In this document: one piece after another, positions 7,186 to 14,713 of the stretch
Layout: each line of letters begins with the position of its first letter
How positions within the stretch are numbered: the stretch's first letter is position 1
Origin: CAYSDH01 sp964429805
Lineage (GTDB): Bacteria > Bacteroidota > Bacteroidia > Flavobacteriales_D > JABDKJ01
DNA length: 18,299 nt
Direction of reading: 5' to 3'
NCBI GenBank assembly: GCA_964429805.1
Contig: CAYSDH010000061.1
Coordinates: 1 to 18,299 of the forward strand
Translations under genes and position numbers: made by a program
The notes under the pieces: model-generated
Database searches by the model: none
The model's input: the letters and a program-made list of their open reading frames with translations, nothing else
Told to the model about the DNA's origin: nothing

Positions 7186-7803
7186 ATGCTGATTAAGATT
7201 CATCCTGATAATCCGCAGGAAAGTAAATTAGATGAAGTCATTAAATGTCTTCGCTCAGGTGGCGTGATTATATATCCGACTGATACTATTTATGCCATAG
7301 GCTGTGACCTCACTAACTCAAAAGCGGTGGAGCGCGTGGCACGGATAAAGGGTATCAAACTAGAAAAAGCCAATTTCTCTTTAGTGTGTTATGACCTGAG
7401 TCACTTGAGCAAGTATGCCAAGGCCTTTAGCACTTCTACGTTTAAGTCCATGAAGAAAGTGCTGCCGGGGCCTTACACCTTTATTTTACCAGCAAGCTCT
7501 GAGGTACCGCGGTTGTTTAAGTCAAAGAAGAAAACCATCGGTATACGTGTTCCCGATAATGATCTAGCCAGAGAGTTAGTGCTCCGTATGGGGCACCCTA
7601 TCATTGCCACATCGGTACGAGACGATGATGAGATACTGGAATATACCACAGACCCAAGTCTGATACACGACCGCTACGAAAACCAGGTAGACATGGTGAT
7701 TGACGCAGGGTATGGAAATAACATTCCGTCTACTGTGGTTGACTGCACTACTGACGAGATGGAAATTATCAGAGAGGGATCTGGTGATGTGGATGCGCTC
7801 TAA
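7186..7803 (+). CDS. YciO-type protein of the YrdC/Sua5/TsaC family
   Basis: A 205-residue protein of the YrdC fold. Family members make threonylcarbamoyl-AMP for the t6A37 modification of tRNA. It resembles E. coli YciO along its whole length: IIYPTDTIYAIGCD (28-41), LPGPYTFIL (93-101), KKTIGIRVPDN (115-125), IIATSVRDDDE (139-149), and a C-terminal STVVDCT...REGSGDV segment. The KxR and SxN motifs of active TsaC read K55-G-I57 and S143-V-R145 here, as expected for the YciO branch, so t6A synthesis should not be assumed even though automatic annotation usually says 'L-threonylcarbamoyladenylate synthase'. It begins one base after the transaldolase stop and shares its promoter. A short inverted repeat, TTTCC-GTGT-GGAAA (7809-7822), follows the stop and may be a weak terminator. 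Confidence 0.88.
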   Translation: MLIKIHPDNPQESKLDEVIKCLRSGGVIIYPTDTIYAIGCDLTNSKAVERVARIKGIKLEKANFSLVCYDLSHLSKYAKAFSTSTFKSMKKVLPGPYTFILPASSEVPRLFKSKKKTIGIRVPDNDLARELVLRMGHPIIATSVRDDDEILEYTTDPSLIHDRYENQVDMVIDAGYGNNIPSTVVDCTTDEMEIIREGSGDVDAL

Positions 7804-7990
7804 AAGCATTTCCGTGTGGAAAGGAAATTTCTGAATTCACCGACACTGATTTGATCTGCGAGCGGGGAATTTCTGACCAAAGAGGAGAACAGGTTATTTT
7901 TAGTCTTATTAAAAATTATAAGACATTCGCTTACCTGATGGAGATTGTATTAGATGGAGTCACCTATAAATCCGAATCACTAATTATAAA

Positions 7991-9684
7991 ATGATTAGGA
8001 CCGGCATCATATTAGTAATGATTCTGAGCTGGACTATTTGTCCAGCTCAAGACCGATTTTTCACCTTTGTAGAGGGCTGGCGAAATAATATCGGCATCGA
8101 ATATGAGGGTGAGTATCGGGTCATCGGTCTTGAAACTGCCGGCCTTCCCGGAGAACACGGCTTAATAGTCAATACGCTCGATGATGACGGACAGACAGTA
8201 TCTCAGGTCAACTTTACAGTTGACTCGGTGGCGAGCACATCGTTAAGAGGTGAGTCTGCAGCCGCGGTCTGGACCAATGACTCTACACTCTTGATTGCTG
8301 GATTATTACACACAGGAGATTGGGCCTACGGCTGCATCTTTAAATATGATGCCATACTTGAACAGATGGATGTCCTGTCCGTTTATGATTTTTCACTATT
8401 TACCGGCTTTTTTGGTGTCACGAAGTATACGGACAGTACGCTACTGGTGCTCAGTCAGGAAACAAATCTTGGAGAACTCACTAACGCACGCATCCATTTG
8501 ATTGAAGAAGATGGCGGGCTTATCTGGAGTTCAGACTTAATTAGTACCAACGAGCAAAATCATCGGACATTTCCAGTCGAGGTCATCACACTAAGTAACG
8601 GTCATATAGCGGCCATATTTTGGGAACATGACTTGGATCAACCAGCCTTTCATGACCGCTGGAGAATGCGCCTGACCCTGTTGGATGAGAATGGACAGAT
8701 CATCTGGACACGCTACCCCGGTGACCATGAAAACTTCCGCATCAGACCAGGTGGCATCGTGGAGCAAGATGGTGACATCTTGGTGGCTTTTAGTGACCCN
8801 NNNNNNNNNNNNNNNNNNNNNNNNNNNNNNNNNNNNNNNNNNNNNNNNNNNNNNNNNNNNNNNNNNNNNNNNNNNNNNNNNNNNNNNNNNNNNNNNNNNG
8901 ACCAGGTGGCATCGTGGAGCAAGATGGTGACATCTTGGTGGCTTTTAGTGACCCTGAGTTTTATGATAACACGGGAGAGTGGCAGGGAAATCCGATAAAC
9001 AAAGTGAGGTTTGAACGTTTTGATTTCATTGGAAATGTATTGCTTGAAGACAGTTTGAATGAGAGCCCAGGTCCATTTTCGGTCAGACGTAGTATATCTC
9101 AATTAAGTATGCTCAATGACGGAAATATCTTAGTTGGAGGATATCACGAACTCCGACATGGTTTTCTGGCCAAAATTGACGCCACTTATGAGACAATATG
9201 GTTTGAGCGATATACGCCCTACGAATACATTGACGGGGAGTTTCCTGACTTCAATACTCAGATTCTCAATACCATCGAGACAAGTGACGGAGGCTTTCTA
9301 TCTACAGGTATGTTCTTGGCTGACCCTGGAAGTACACCTCACCCTTATGGCTTCCAGTCAGCTATCGCCCTAAAGGTAGATGAGTGGGGCTGTGTGGAAG
9401 AAAATTGTCAAGTGGGTGTGGTCGAGCGAGAAGTCAGGGCACTACAAATCTTTCCCAATCCAGCAACTGATTTCGTATACATCGAACTTCCTGATTATCT
9501 TCATTTTGCACAAGTACGAATTATAAACTCAAGAGGCAAAGAGGTACAAGCAATTGAAATAAAGGGCCATTTGAGTGGCGAGCGAATTCAAATAGACGCT
9601 TCCTCATTTAGCCCAGGACTCTATACAGTCTGCTTCTCTATCGAATCAGACCAGACTTTTATTGGAAGATTTATCAAGGAATAG
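7991..9684 (+). CDS. Secreted protein with T9SS C-terminal sorting domain (split by assembly gap)
   Basis: One gene broken by a 100-N gap. The left part starts at ATG 7991 with a signal peptide (MIRTGIILVMILSWTICPAQ); the right part stays open to a TAA at 9682. The 55 bases before the gap are repeated exactly after it; removing one copy and the gap (155 bases) puts both halves in the same frame and gives a 512-residue protein. The body has repeated short motifs of the type 'NGHIAAIFWE' and 'DGDILVAFSD', probably a beta-propeller-like fold, with no recognisable enzyme residues. The last about 80 residues form a type A T9SS sorting domain (IFPNPATDFVYIEL, then GLYTVCFS and a basic end). It would therefore cross the outer membrane by T9SS and be released or anchored at the cell surface. 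Function unknown. Confidence 0.85.
8745..8799 (+). repeat. 55-bp repeat, copy before the gap
   Basis: Identical over all 55 bases to 8900-8954. It ends exactly where the N-run begins. It encodes the GGIVEQDGDILVAFSD segment. Confidence 0.97.
8800..8899. other. Assembly gap of 100 N
   Basis: Exactly 100 undetermined bases, the placeholder length commonly used for a gap of unknown size. The flanking identical 55-mers suggest that the two contig ends overlap and that no sequence is really missing. Confidence 0.98.
8900..8954 (+). repeat. 55-bp repeat, copy after the gap
   Basis: Exact copy of 8745-8799, beginning at the first base after the N-run. It lies in a different frame from the first copy when the gap is kept at 100, and in the same frame when the two copies are merged. 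Confidence 0.97.
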
Positions 9685-9727
9685 ACATTGCCAGAACACT
9701 GAATTCATTTAGACTTTTATTCAGTAA

Positions 9728-9757
9728 AAAAACGTCTATGCTGAATGACTCGTTTTT
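9728..9757. terminator. Possible weak bidirectional terminator
   Basis: AAAAACG (9728-9734) and CGTTTTT (9751-9757) are inverted repeats separated by 16 bases, lying between the convergent T9SS-protein and feoB genes, with A- and T-runs on the outer sides for both strands. The stem is short and poor in G+C, so this is tentative. Confidence 0.3.
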
Positions 9758-9778
9758 AAACACCAAGTTGTAATGTCC

Positions 9779-11875
9779 TCACCCCCACACCTGCCACACA
9801 ACAAGGCTGACCAGATAAGCCAAACCAGTCATGACCATAAACTGGGCAATGGGAATAATCCAACTTTTTGTCTCGCGCTTTACAATGGCCAGCGTACTCA
9901 TGCACTGCATGGCAAAGACATAAAACAAGAGTAAAGAGAGCGACCTTATGGGCGTATACATGGGCTGGCCGAGGCTGTCTTTTTCGTTTCGCATCCGCTC
10001 TATAATCGTGGCCTCATCATCTGCAGAACCCGTAGAATAAATAGTGGCCATGGTACCTACAAATACTTCTCTGGCGGCAAAGGAAGTGATGACGGCAATG
10101 CCCATTTTCCAATCAAATCCGAGTGGCGCTATGACTGGCTCAAAGAACTTACCGAGGTGCCCAGCATAACTGGCTTCCAGTTTATTGGCAGCCAGTACAT
10201 TTTCATAATCTTGCTCACTCAGCGACTGTTCGACTTTTGCTTTTTCGGCAATCTGCTCGGCCTGAAGCATGTCTTCAGTAGGACCAAAAGAGGCCAGCAC
10301 CCAAAGTACTACTGATATGATGAGAATGATTTTACCCGCCTCTAAGACAAAGAGCTTGGTCTTTTCAAAAATGGTGAGCAGTACATTTTTCCATTGCGGC
10401 CATTGATACTGTGGCAGCTCTAACATAAGAAAGGAAGACTCTTTGGTATCAAGCATTTTACTCATGGCCCAAGCCGAAAAAATAGCCGCTCCGGCTCCGA
10501 GCATATAGAGTCCAAACATGACAAGTCCTTGCTTGCTGATTACTCCTCCGATGGTACCCGGCTCAACTATAAATGCCACCAATACGATATAGACCGGCAA
10601 GCGCGCAGAGCATGACATGAATGGTGTGACGAAAATGGTGATGAGTCGCTCTTTCCAATTACCAATGGTTCTGGCCGCCATGATGGCTGGCACCGCGCAA
10701 GCCACACCAGAGATTAGACTGACCAGACTGCGGCCGTTGAGTCCGGTACGGTTCATTATTTTGTCTGACAGATAAACGGCTCGTCCCATATATCCGCTTT
10801 CTTCTAGAAGGGCCACCAAGCCAAAGAGCAGGGCTATCTGAGGAATGAAGATGACTACTCCTCCAATGCCCGCAATAATTCCATCACAGAGCAGATCGGT
10901 TAAGAATCCGCCAGGAAGGGATTTTCTCAAACCAGAATTTAGCGAAGCCATCAAGTGATCTATCAAGTCCATGGCTGGACCAGCCCATGCGAAAATGGCT
11001 TGAAAAAGGAAGAAGAGAATAACTAAGAAGATAAGTGAGCCCCAAAGTGGGTGAGTCAACCACACATCCCAGCGCTGAGACAGTGTTTGTATAGGGGCGT
11101 CTTCTTTTTTCTCTACACCGATAAGTAAGTTTTGCAGGGTGGAAATCCGCTCTTTCTTATCCTCCACCTCTGCCCTGATGTGCTTAAAGTCAGCCAGGCC
11201 TGTGCGTTGCTCAAAACCCTCAATGTTTTTGGTCCTGTTTAAGGTTCGAAATTGACAGGCGGTCAAGTAGGCTGCATATAAGGAGTCGCCTTCTAATTCA
11301 TTCATGACAGACTCCGTCTCTTTCTGAGCGTAGTGACTCACTGTGATGAATGGTTTTTTTCTAGGCTCGGTCTCGGATAGTGCACGTGTAATAGCCTCAT
11401 CCAAGCCATCGCCATTTCTTCCATTGACTAATACTAATGGAACTCCGAGTACCTCTTTTAATTTTTCAAAGTTGATTTTAAGGCCTTTATTGACCGCCAC
11501 ATCTTGCATGTTCACGCAGCACACTACTGGAAAACCTAGATCTGACACCTGTGTGAGTAGCAGCAGGCTTCGCGCTAGGTTAGACGCATCTGCCACATAG
11601 AGTATACCATTAGGATGGTTCTCATCGTCTTTGTTAAGGAGTGTGTTGACTACCACACGCTCATCTTCAGAAACGGCATAGAGGCTATGCGTACCCGGCA
11701 AGTCAATGAGCATGGCCTCTTGGCCATTATTTCTTATTAGTCCAAACTTCTTGTCGACCGTCACACCAGAGTAGTTTCCTACTTTTTGCCTGAGCCCAGT
11801 AAGATGATTAAATATGGATGACTTTCCAGAATTAGGAGTGCCTAGAAGAGCGAGTATAGGTTGTTGTTTGGCCAA
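9779..11875 (-). CDS. feoB: Ferrous iron transporter FeoB
   Basis: FeoB takes up Fe2+ across the cytoplasmic membrane. The 698-residue protein starts with the G-protein domain: G1 GTPNSGKS (12-19), the G2 threonine in GVTV (Thr39), G3 DLPG (58-61) and G4 NMQD (122-125). A helical linker region at about 165-265 leads to the membrane part: the first Gate region has SGVACAVPAIMAARTI (389-404) and SCSARLPVY (421-429), and a second nucleoside-recognition Gate region lies near residues 515-535 (GKIILIISVVLWVLASFGP). The length is short for the family, with a brief C-terminal tail and no cysteine-rich end. The start is TTG at 11875; no ATG is available before the G1 motif. It lies 9 bp after feoA and is surely cotranscribed with it. 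Confidence 0.96.
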   Translation of the reverse strand: MAKQQPILALLGTPNSGKSSIFNHLTGLRQKVGNYSGVTVDKKFGLIRNNGQEAMLIDLPGTHSLYAVSEDERVVVNTLLNKDDENHPNGILYVADASNLARSLLLLTQVSDLGFPVVCCVNMQDVAVNKGLKINFEKLKEVLGVPLVLVNGRNGDGLDEAITRALSETEPRKKPFITVSHYAQKETESVMNELEGDSLYAAYLTACQFRTLNRTKNIEGFEQRTGLADFKHIRAEVEDKKERISTLQNLLIGVEKKEDAPIQTLSQRWDVWLTHPLWGSLIFLVILFFLFQAIFAWAGPAMDLIDHLMASLNSGLRKSLPGGFLTDLLCDGIIAGIGGVVIFIPQIALLFGLVALLEESGYMGRAVYLSDKIMNRTGLNGRSLVSLISGVACAVPAIMAARTIGNWKERLITIFVTPFMSCSARLPVYIVLVAFIVEPGTIGGVISKQGLVMFGLYMLGAGAAIFSAWAMSKMLDTKESSFLMLELPQYQWPQWKNVLLTIFEKTKLFVLEAGKIILIISVVLWVLASFGPTEDMLQAEQIAEKAKVEQSLSEQDYENVLAANKLEASYAGHLGKFFEPVIAPLGFDWKMGIAVITSFAAREVFVGTMATIYSTGSADDEATIIERMRNEKDSLGQPMYTPIRSLSLLLFYVFAMQCMSTLAIVKRETKSWIIPIAQFMVMTGLAYLVSLVVWQVWG

Positions 11876-11884
11876 TTGTAAGAA

Positions 11885-12139
11885 TCAGCTAGCGTCATTT
11901 ATGGCAGTAAAAATATCAGCCTCACTGTCAAAAATGATGGCCTCAAGCTCGGCCTTGCGAACACCGAATACGCCCTTTTGAGTTTCCACTCTAAGGGCTC
12001 CGTTAAATGGCGCTTTCCCTACTTCTTTGATTGTGTCACCGGGCAGAATACCTAGCTCGAGAAACCTTGCCGCCATGGCCGGATCACTGAATCCTTTGAT
12101 TTTAAAAATCTCGTCTCTATCTCGTTTACGCTCTTCCAC
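11885..12139 (-). CDS. feoA: FeoA family protein
   Basis: FeoA is a small cytosolic SH3-like protein needed for full FeoB activity. Visible features are GFSDPAMAARFLELGILPGDTI, the APFNGAL turn and GVFGVRKAELEAIIF, all typical of the family. The longest frame starts at a TTG at 12175, but that start is inside the promoter/operator, and its first 12 codons translate the palindrome. The GTG at 12139 lies 8 bases after the -7 box and gives an 84-residue protein of normal size, so it is preferred. The last about 15 residues (DSEADIFTAINDAS) extend beyond the usual end. feoB follows after 9 bp. Expression is likely controlled by the palindrome in its promoter. Confidence 0.88.
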   Translation of the reverse strand: MEERKRDRDEIFKIKGFSDPAMAARFLELGILPGDTIKEVGKAPFNGALRVETQKGVFGVRKAELEAIIFDSEADIFTAINDAS

Positions 12140-12145
12140 TGCAGG

Positions 12146-12176
12146 TCTAAAGTTATTTAGAATAAGTCTAAACAAA
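12146..12176 (-). promoter_or_regulatory. feoAB promoter with embedded metal-repressor operator
   Basis: On the minus strand: TTTG (-33, 12176-12173), then the 17-bp palindrome TTTAGA-CTTAT-TCTAAA (12172-12156), then TAACTTTA (-7, 12155-12148), a one-mismatch version of TAnnTTTG. The palindrome exactly fills the 17-bp spacer. A third half-site TTTAGA (12151-12146) overlaps the -7 box. A TTTAGA/TCTAAA palindrome resembles operators of DtxR-family metal repressors (MntR, SirR, IdeR type); Fur cannot be excluded. A bound repressor would block RNA polymerase directly when iron or manganese is plentiful. The identity of the repressor is inference. Confidence 0.65.
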
Positions 12177-12197
12177 GAAACATATAGTCTGTTTCTT
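12175..12197 (-). terminator. Possible terminator after the truncated haemoglobin gene
   Basis: On the minus strand, AAGAAAC (12197-12191) pairs with GTTTCTT (12181-12175) around a 9-base loop and runs into TTTGTTT. A second stem just before it pairs AATACC with GGTATT (12221-12202). Both lie between the globin stop and the feoA promoter and could separate the two transcripts; the stems are low in G+C. Confidence 0.35.
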
Positions 12198-12241
12198 GCT
12201 CAATACCTACTTGATGGTATTCTAGCACTCTCATGCAAGGC

Positions 12242-12607
12242 CTATTGACGCAGCATGTCAAGCTTCATGCTGAATATCTTGCCTATGCTATGCGCTCTCA
12301 TTTTGGCTTCTTCGGCCTTTTCACCTTCAAATAATTCATCAACGGTTGAGTCAAAAAGGCTTAACCAGCGCTCAAAATGCTGTGACTCGATGTCTAACTT
12401 CATGTGCTTTGGGAAAGGTTGCCGATGGTAATCTCCAGTGCCGAACAGTACAGATGACCAAAACGTGACCATCACTGGTAAGTGGCTATCCCAATCATGC
12501 ACGGCTATTGAGAATACAGGACCTATTAGCTCATCATTCTGAACCTTTGCATAGAAAGAGTGCACCAAACTCCGCACATCCGACACCTCTGAAATGTCCT
12601 TTTTCAT
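12242..12607 (-). CDS. Group III truncated haemoglobin
   Basis: A 121-residue cytosolic haem protein of the 2-over-2 globin type, group III. Signatures are GPVFSIAVHDWDSHLPVMVTFWSSVLFG (29-56), the Y-x(6)-KH segment with the likely proximal haem ligand His68 in PFPKHMKL, HFERWLSLFDSTVDELF (77-93) and AKMRAHSIGKIF. Proteins of this group bind O2 and NO; in Campylobacter the relative Ctb responds to nitrosative stress. Its ATG overlaps the stop of the histidine ammonia-lyase gene as ATGA (12604-12607), so translation is probably coupled and no separate promoter is expected. feoAB lies downstream on the same strand but behind two small hairpins and with its own promoter. The actual role (NO detoxification, O2 handling or redox sensing) cannot be decided from sequence. 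Confidence 0.9.
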   Translation of the reverse strand: MKKDISEVSDVRSLVHSFYAKVQNDELIGPVFSIAVHDWDSHLPVMVTFWSSVLFGTGDYHRQPFPKHMKLDIESQHFERWLSLFDSTVDELFEGEKAEEAKMRAHSIGKIFSMKLDMLRQ

Positions 12608-14079
12608 CGTTTCAGAAATTCGATGGCCTCGTGTATCAATGGAGACATTTCCACATCATCTTCTAAAAACGGCACTTCCTTTCGGAAGGCGGCATGAAGG
12701 TCAGCGATACTCTTAGATGTTTTGTCCACGCCTCTAAACTCCAGTGCTTGGGCTGCAGTAAAAAGCTCTAAGGCAAGCACACGCTCTAGGTTCTCCAATA
12801 CCTTGTGCGCTTTGGTGGCCGCATTGGCTCCCATACTCACATGGTCTTCTTGACCTTGAGAAGAATCAATACTGTCTACGCTTGCGGGTGTGCAGAGCTG
12901 CTTGTTTTGACTCACGATAGAGGCCGCGGTATATTGGGCAATCATAAACCCAGAGTTTAGCCCCGGATTCTTTACCAAAAACGAAGGCAGATTTCGGTCA
13001 CCCGACACGAGTTTATAGATTCTTCGTTCTGAAATACTGGCTATTTCACTCATGGCAATGCAGAGTTGATCTAATATCAACGCCAATGGCTCTCCATGAA
13101 AGTTTCCACCAGAAATAATCTTTTTCTCTTTTGGAAAAATGGTCGGGTTGTCCGTGACAGACAAAATCTCTGTTTGTACAACCTTAGCCGCATGCGAGAT
13201 GCTGTCCATGCAAGCGCCCAGCACCTGAGGAATACATCGGAAAGAATATGGATCTTGGACATGGACTTTGTCTTGTGTGATAAGGGCCGATCCATCCAGT
13301 TGTTTTTTGACTCCCTTGGCCACCATGCCTTGTCCCATGTGGCTTCGCACTCTGTGCAAGTCTTCGTCAAAAGGCTCAATGCGACCATCAAATGCCTCTA
13401 GCGACATGCAGGCAATACCGATTGACGAATCGAGAAGCGCCCACGCTCGGGTCACAATCTGAGTGGCATAGGCACTCATAAACTGTGTACCATTTAGCAA
13501 GGCGAGACCTTCTTTGGCTTCTAACTTAATCGGTTCTAAACCTGCTTCGTTAAATGCGTCAATAGACGTTCTCCTTTGTCCTTTATAGTTCACTTCTCCC
13601 CTTCCAATTAGCGGCAGGGATAAGTGTGCAAGCGGAGCTAAATCTCCCGAAGCCCCCAGTGAGCCTTGCTGATAGACAATGGGTAGCACATCATGATTAA
13701 ACATATCAACCAGCAACTGCACAGTGGCCAGTTGAACACCCGAATGCCCCAGCGAAAGCCCTTGAATCTTGAGCAACAACATGAGTTTGACCACGTCTGC
13801 AGCCACTTCATCTCCAGTGCCACAGGCATGACTCTTTACTAGATTTTCTTGCAGCATGCCTAGATCTTCATTCGAAATAGACACATTATATAATGAGCCA
13901 AAGCCAGTATTAATGCCATAGATTGGGCTATCAGCTTCTAGAATGGCTTGATTTAAATAGGCCTTACACGCAACAATGCGATCAGTAGCTTCTGCTGACA
14001 AGCGCAATGTCACGCCATTCTTTACCGCGTCAATCGCTACATTGATGGAAAGGTTCTGGTCTATAATAAGATGGTCCAT
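12604..14079 (-). CDS. hutH: Histidine ammonia-lyase (aromatic amino acid lyase family)
   Basis: The enzyme converts L-histidine to trans-urocanate and ammonia, the first step of histidine breakdown, in the cytosol. The 491-residue protein has the Ala143-Ser144-Gly145 triad in GSLGASGDLAPLAH that cyclises into the MIO electrophile, Tyr54 in YGINTGFG, and QDPYSFRCIPQ later in the chain. The substrate-selectivity pair is Ser83-His84 (LVKSHACG). That is the pattern of histidine-specific lyases, not the His-Leu of tyrosine lyases or Phe-Leu of plant phenylalanine lyases. Length is slightly below typical HutH (about 505-510). No hutU, hutI or hutG is in the window, so a complete pathway is not shown. 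It overlaps the truncated haemoglobin gene by four bases and follows the MerC gene after 63 bp on the same strand. Confidence 0.92.
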   Translation of the reverse strand: MDHLIIDQNLSINVAIDAVKNGVTLRLSAEATDRIVACKAYLNQAILEADSPIYGINTGFGSLYNVSISNEDLGMLQENLVKSHACGTGDEVAADVVKLMLLLKIQGLSLGHSGVQLATVQLLVDMFNHDVLPIVYQQGSLGASGDLAPLAHLSLPLIGRGEVNYKGQRRTSIDAFNEAGLEPIKLEAKEGLALLNGTQFMSAYATQIVTRAWALLDSSIGIACMSLEAFDGRIEPFDEDLHRVRSHMGQGMVAKGVKKQLDGSALITQDKVHVQDPYSFRCIPQVLGACMDSISHAAKVVQTEILSVTDNPTIFPKEKKIISGGNFHGEPLALILDQLCIAMSEIASISERRIYKLVSGDRNLPSFLVKNPGLNSGFMIAQYTAASIVSQNKQLCTPASVDSIDSSQGQEDHVSMGANAATKAHKVLENLERVLALELFTAAQALEFRGVDKTSKSIADLHAAFRKEVPFLEDDVEMSPLIHEAIEFLKR

Positions 14080-14142
14080 GGTGATGAAAATTTCGCGCTG
14101 AAATTAGTCAAATAGGAAGAGGAAGGTAAAACGGACGAAAAG

Positions 14143-14541
14143 TCAGTCGCGGCAGACTTTACAGCTCTTGCACGCCTTGAAGTTCAAGATGTGTGCCCAA
14201 GCCACTAACAGACCTCCTAGCACAGCAGTCCAGTGACCAAAGGTTCCGGCAACCGCATAGTGTCCAACAAATATGATTGCAAAGCCAATTAAGGCCGTGA
14301 GTAGAGGCTTTAGATTAGAATGGTGTTTTCTGTATCCATTGATCAACGAGATAGATGCGATGAGCAAGCTACTACCTATGAAAAACAACTCCCATGCTGG
14401 ATTGACGATAAAGCTCAAACCAGACAGCATACCAAAACTTATAATGAGTGGCACAAGTGCACAATGAATGGCGCATAGAAATGAGGCCGATGCACCAAGC
14501 ATGTCTAAGTCCAACTTATATGTCCTGTTTGGTTTTTTCAA
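14143..14541 (-). CDS. MerC-like membrane protein
   Basis: A small four-helix membrane protein of the MerC family. Original MerC proteins carry mercuric ions across the inner membrane, but Bacteroidota members are widespread and their metal is not established. The key sequence is DMLGASASFLCAIHCALVPL, with the paired cysteines in the first helix that MerC uses for metal. Helices follow at roughly 15-40, 44-63, 72-90 and 96-115 of the chosen product, which ends in a cysteine-rich tail CKSCKVC. The frame stays open to an ATG at 14688, but a full -33/-7 promoter lies inside it, so a start downstream is needed: TTG 14541 (132 residues) is chosen, ATG 14502 (119 residues) is an alternative. It has the same orientation as hutH, 63 bp upstream of it. 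Confidence 0.75.
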   Translation of the reverse strand: MKKPNRTYKLDLDMLGASASFLCAIHCALVPLIISFGMLSGLSFIVNPAWELFFIGSSLLIASISLINGYRKHHSNLKPLLTALIGFAIIFVGHYAVAGTFGHWTAVLGGLLVAWAHILNFKACKSCKVCRD

Positions 14542-14547
14542 GGATTG

Positions 14548-14577
14548 CAAAATTAAGGAACCATCTGTATTAGACAA
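14548..14577 (-). promoter_or_regulatory. Promoter of the MerC-like gene
   Basis: On the minus strand TTG (14577-14575), a 19-bp spacer, then TAATTTTG (14555-14548), a perfect -7 box at ideal spacing. This is one of the best complete promoters in the window. Transcription should start near 14543, next to the TTG codon at 14541. Confidence 0.6.
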
Positions 14578-14713
14578 TTCATTTTTTCGGCCAACTTGCA
14601 AGCAATTAACTAGAAAGTGGAAGTTATACAATGCCTGCCGACAAGCACCCACATCTGTCTGATTATCAGTAATCAACAATTTTAACACTGACAGAGTATG
14701 ACTATTCTGCGCC

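Noticed and set aside
8745..8954. The 55-bp repeat as a genuine tandem repeat or a recombination site in a phase-variable gene.
   Set aside because: It abuts a 100-N placeholder on both sides, and merging restores the reading frame, which is better explained by overlapping contig ends.
9707..9745. A second metal operator (TTTAGAC...) downstream of feoB similar to the feoA palindrome.
   Set aside because: Only one half-site matches, the inverted arm is absent, and it lies between the ends of convergent genes.
12027..12248. Rightward reading frame covering feoA's promoter and the globin 3' end.
   Set aside because: It is the shadow of feoA and the intergenic hairpins; no family resemblance and no promoter.
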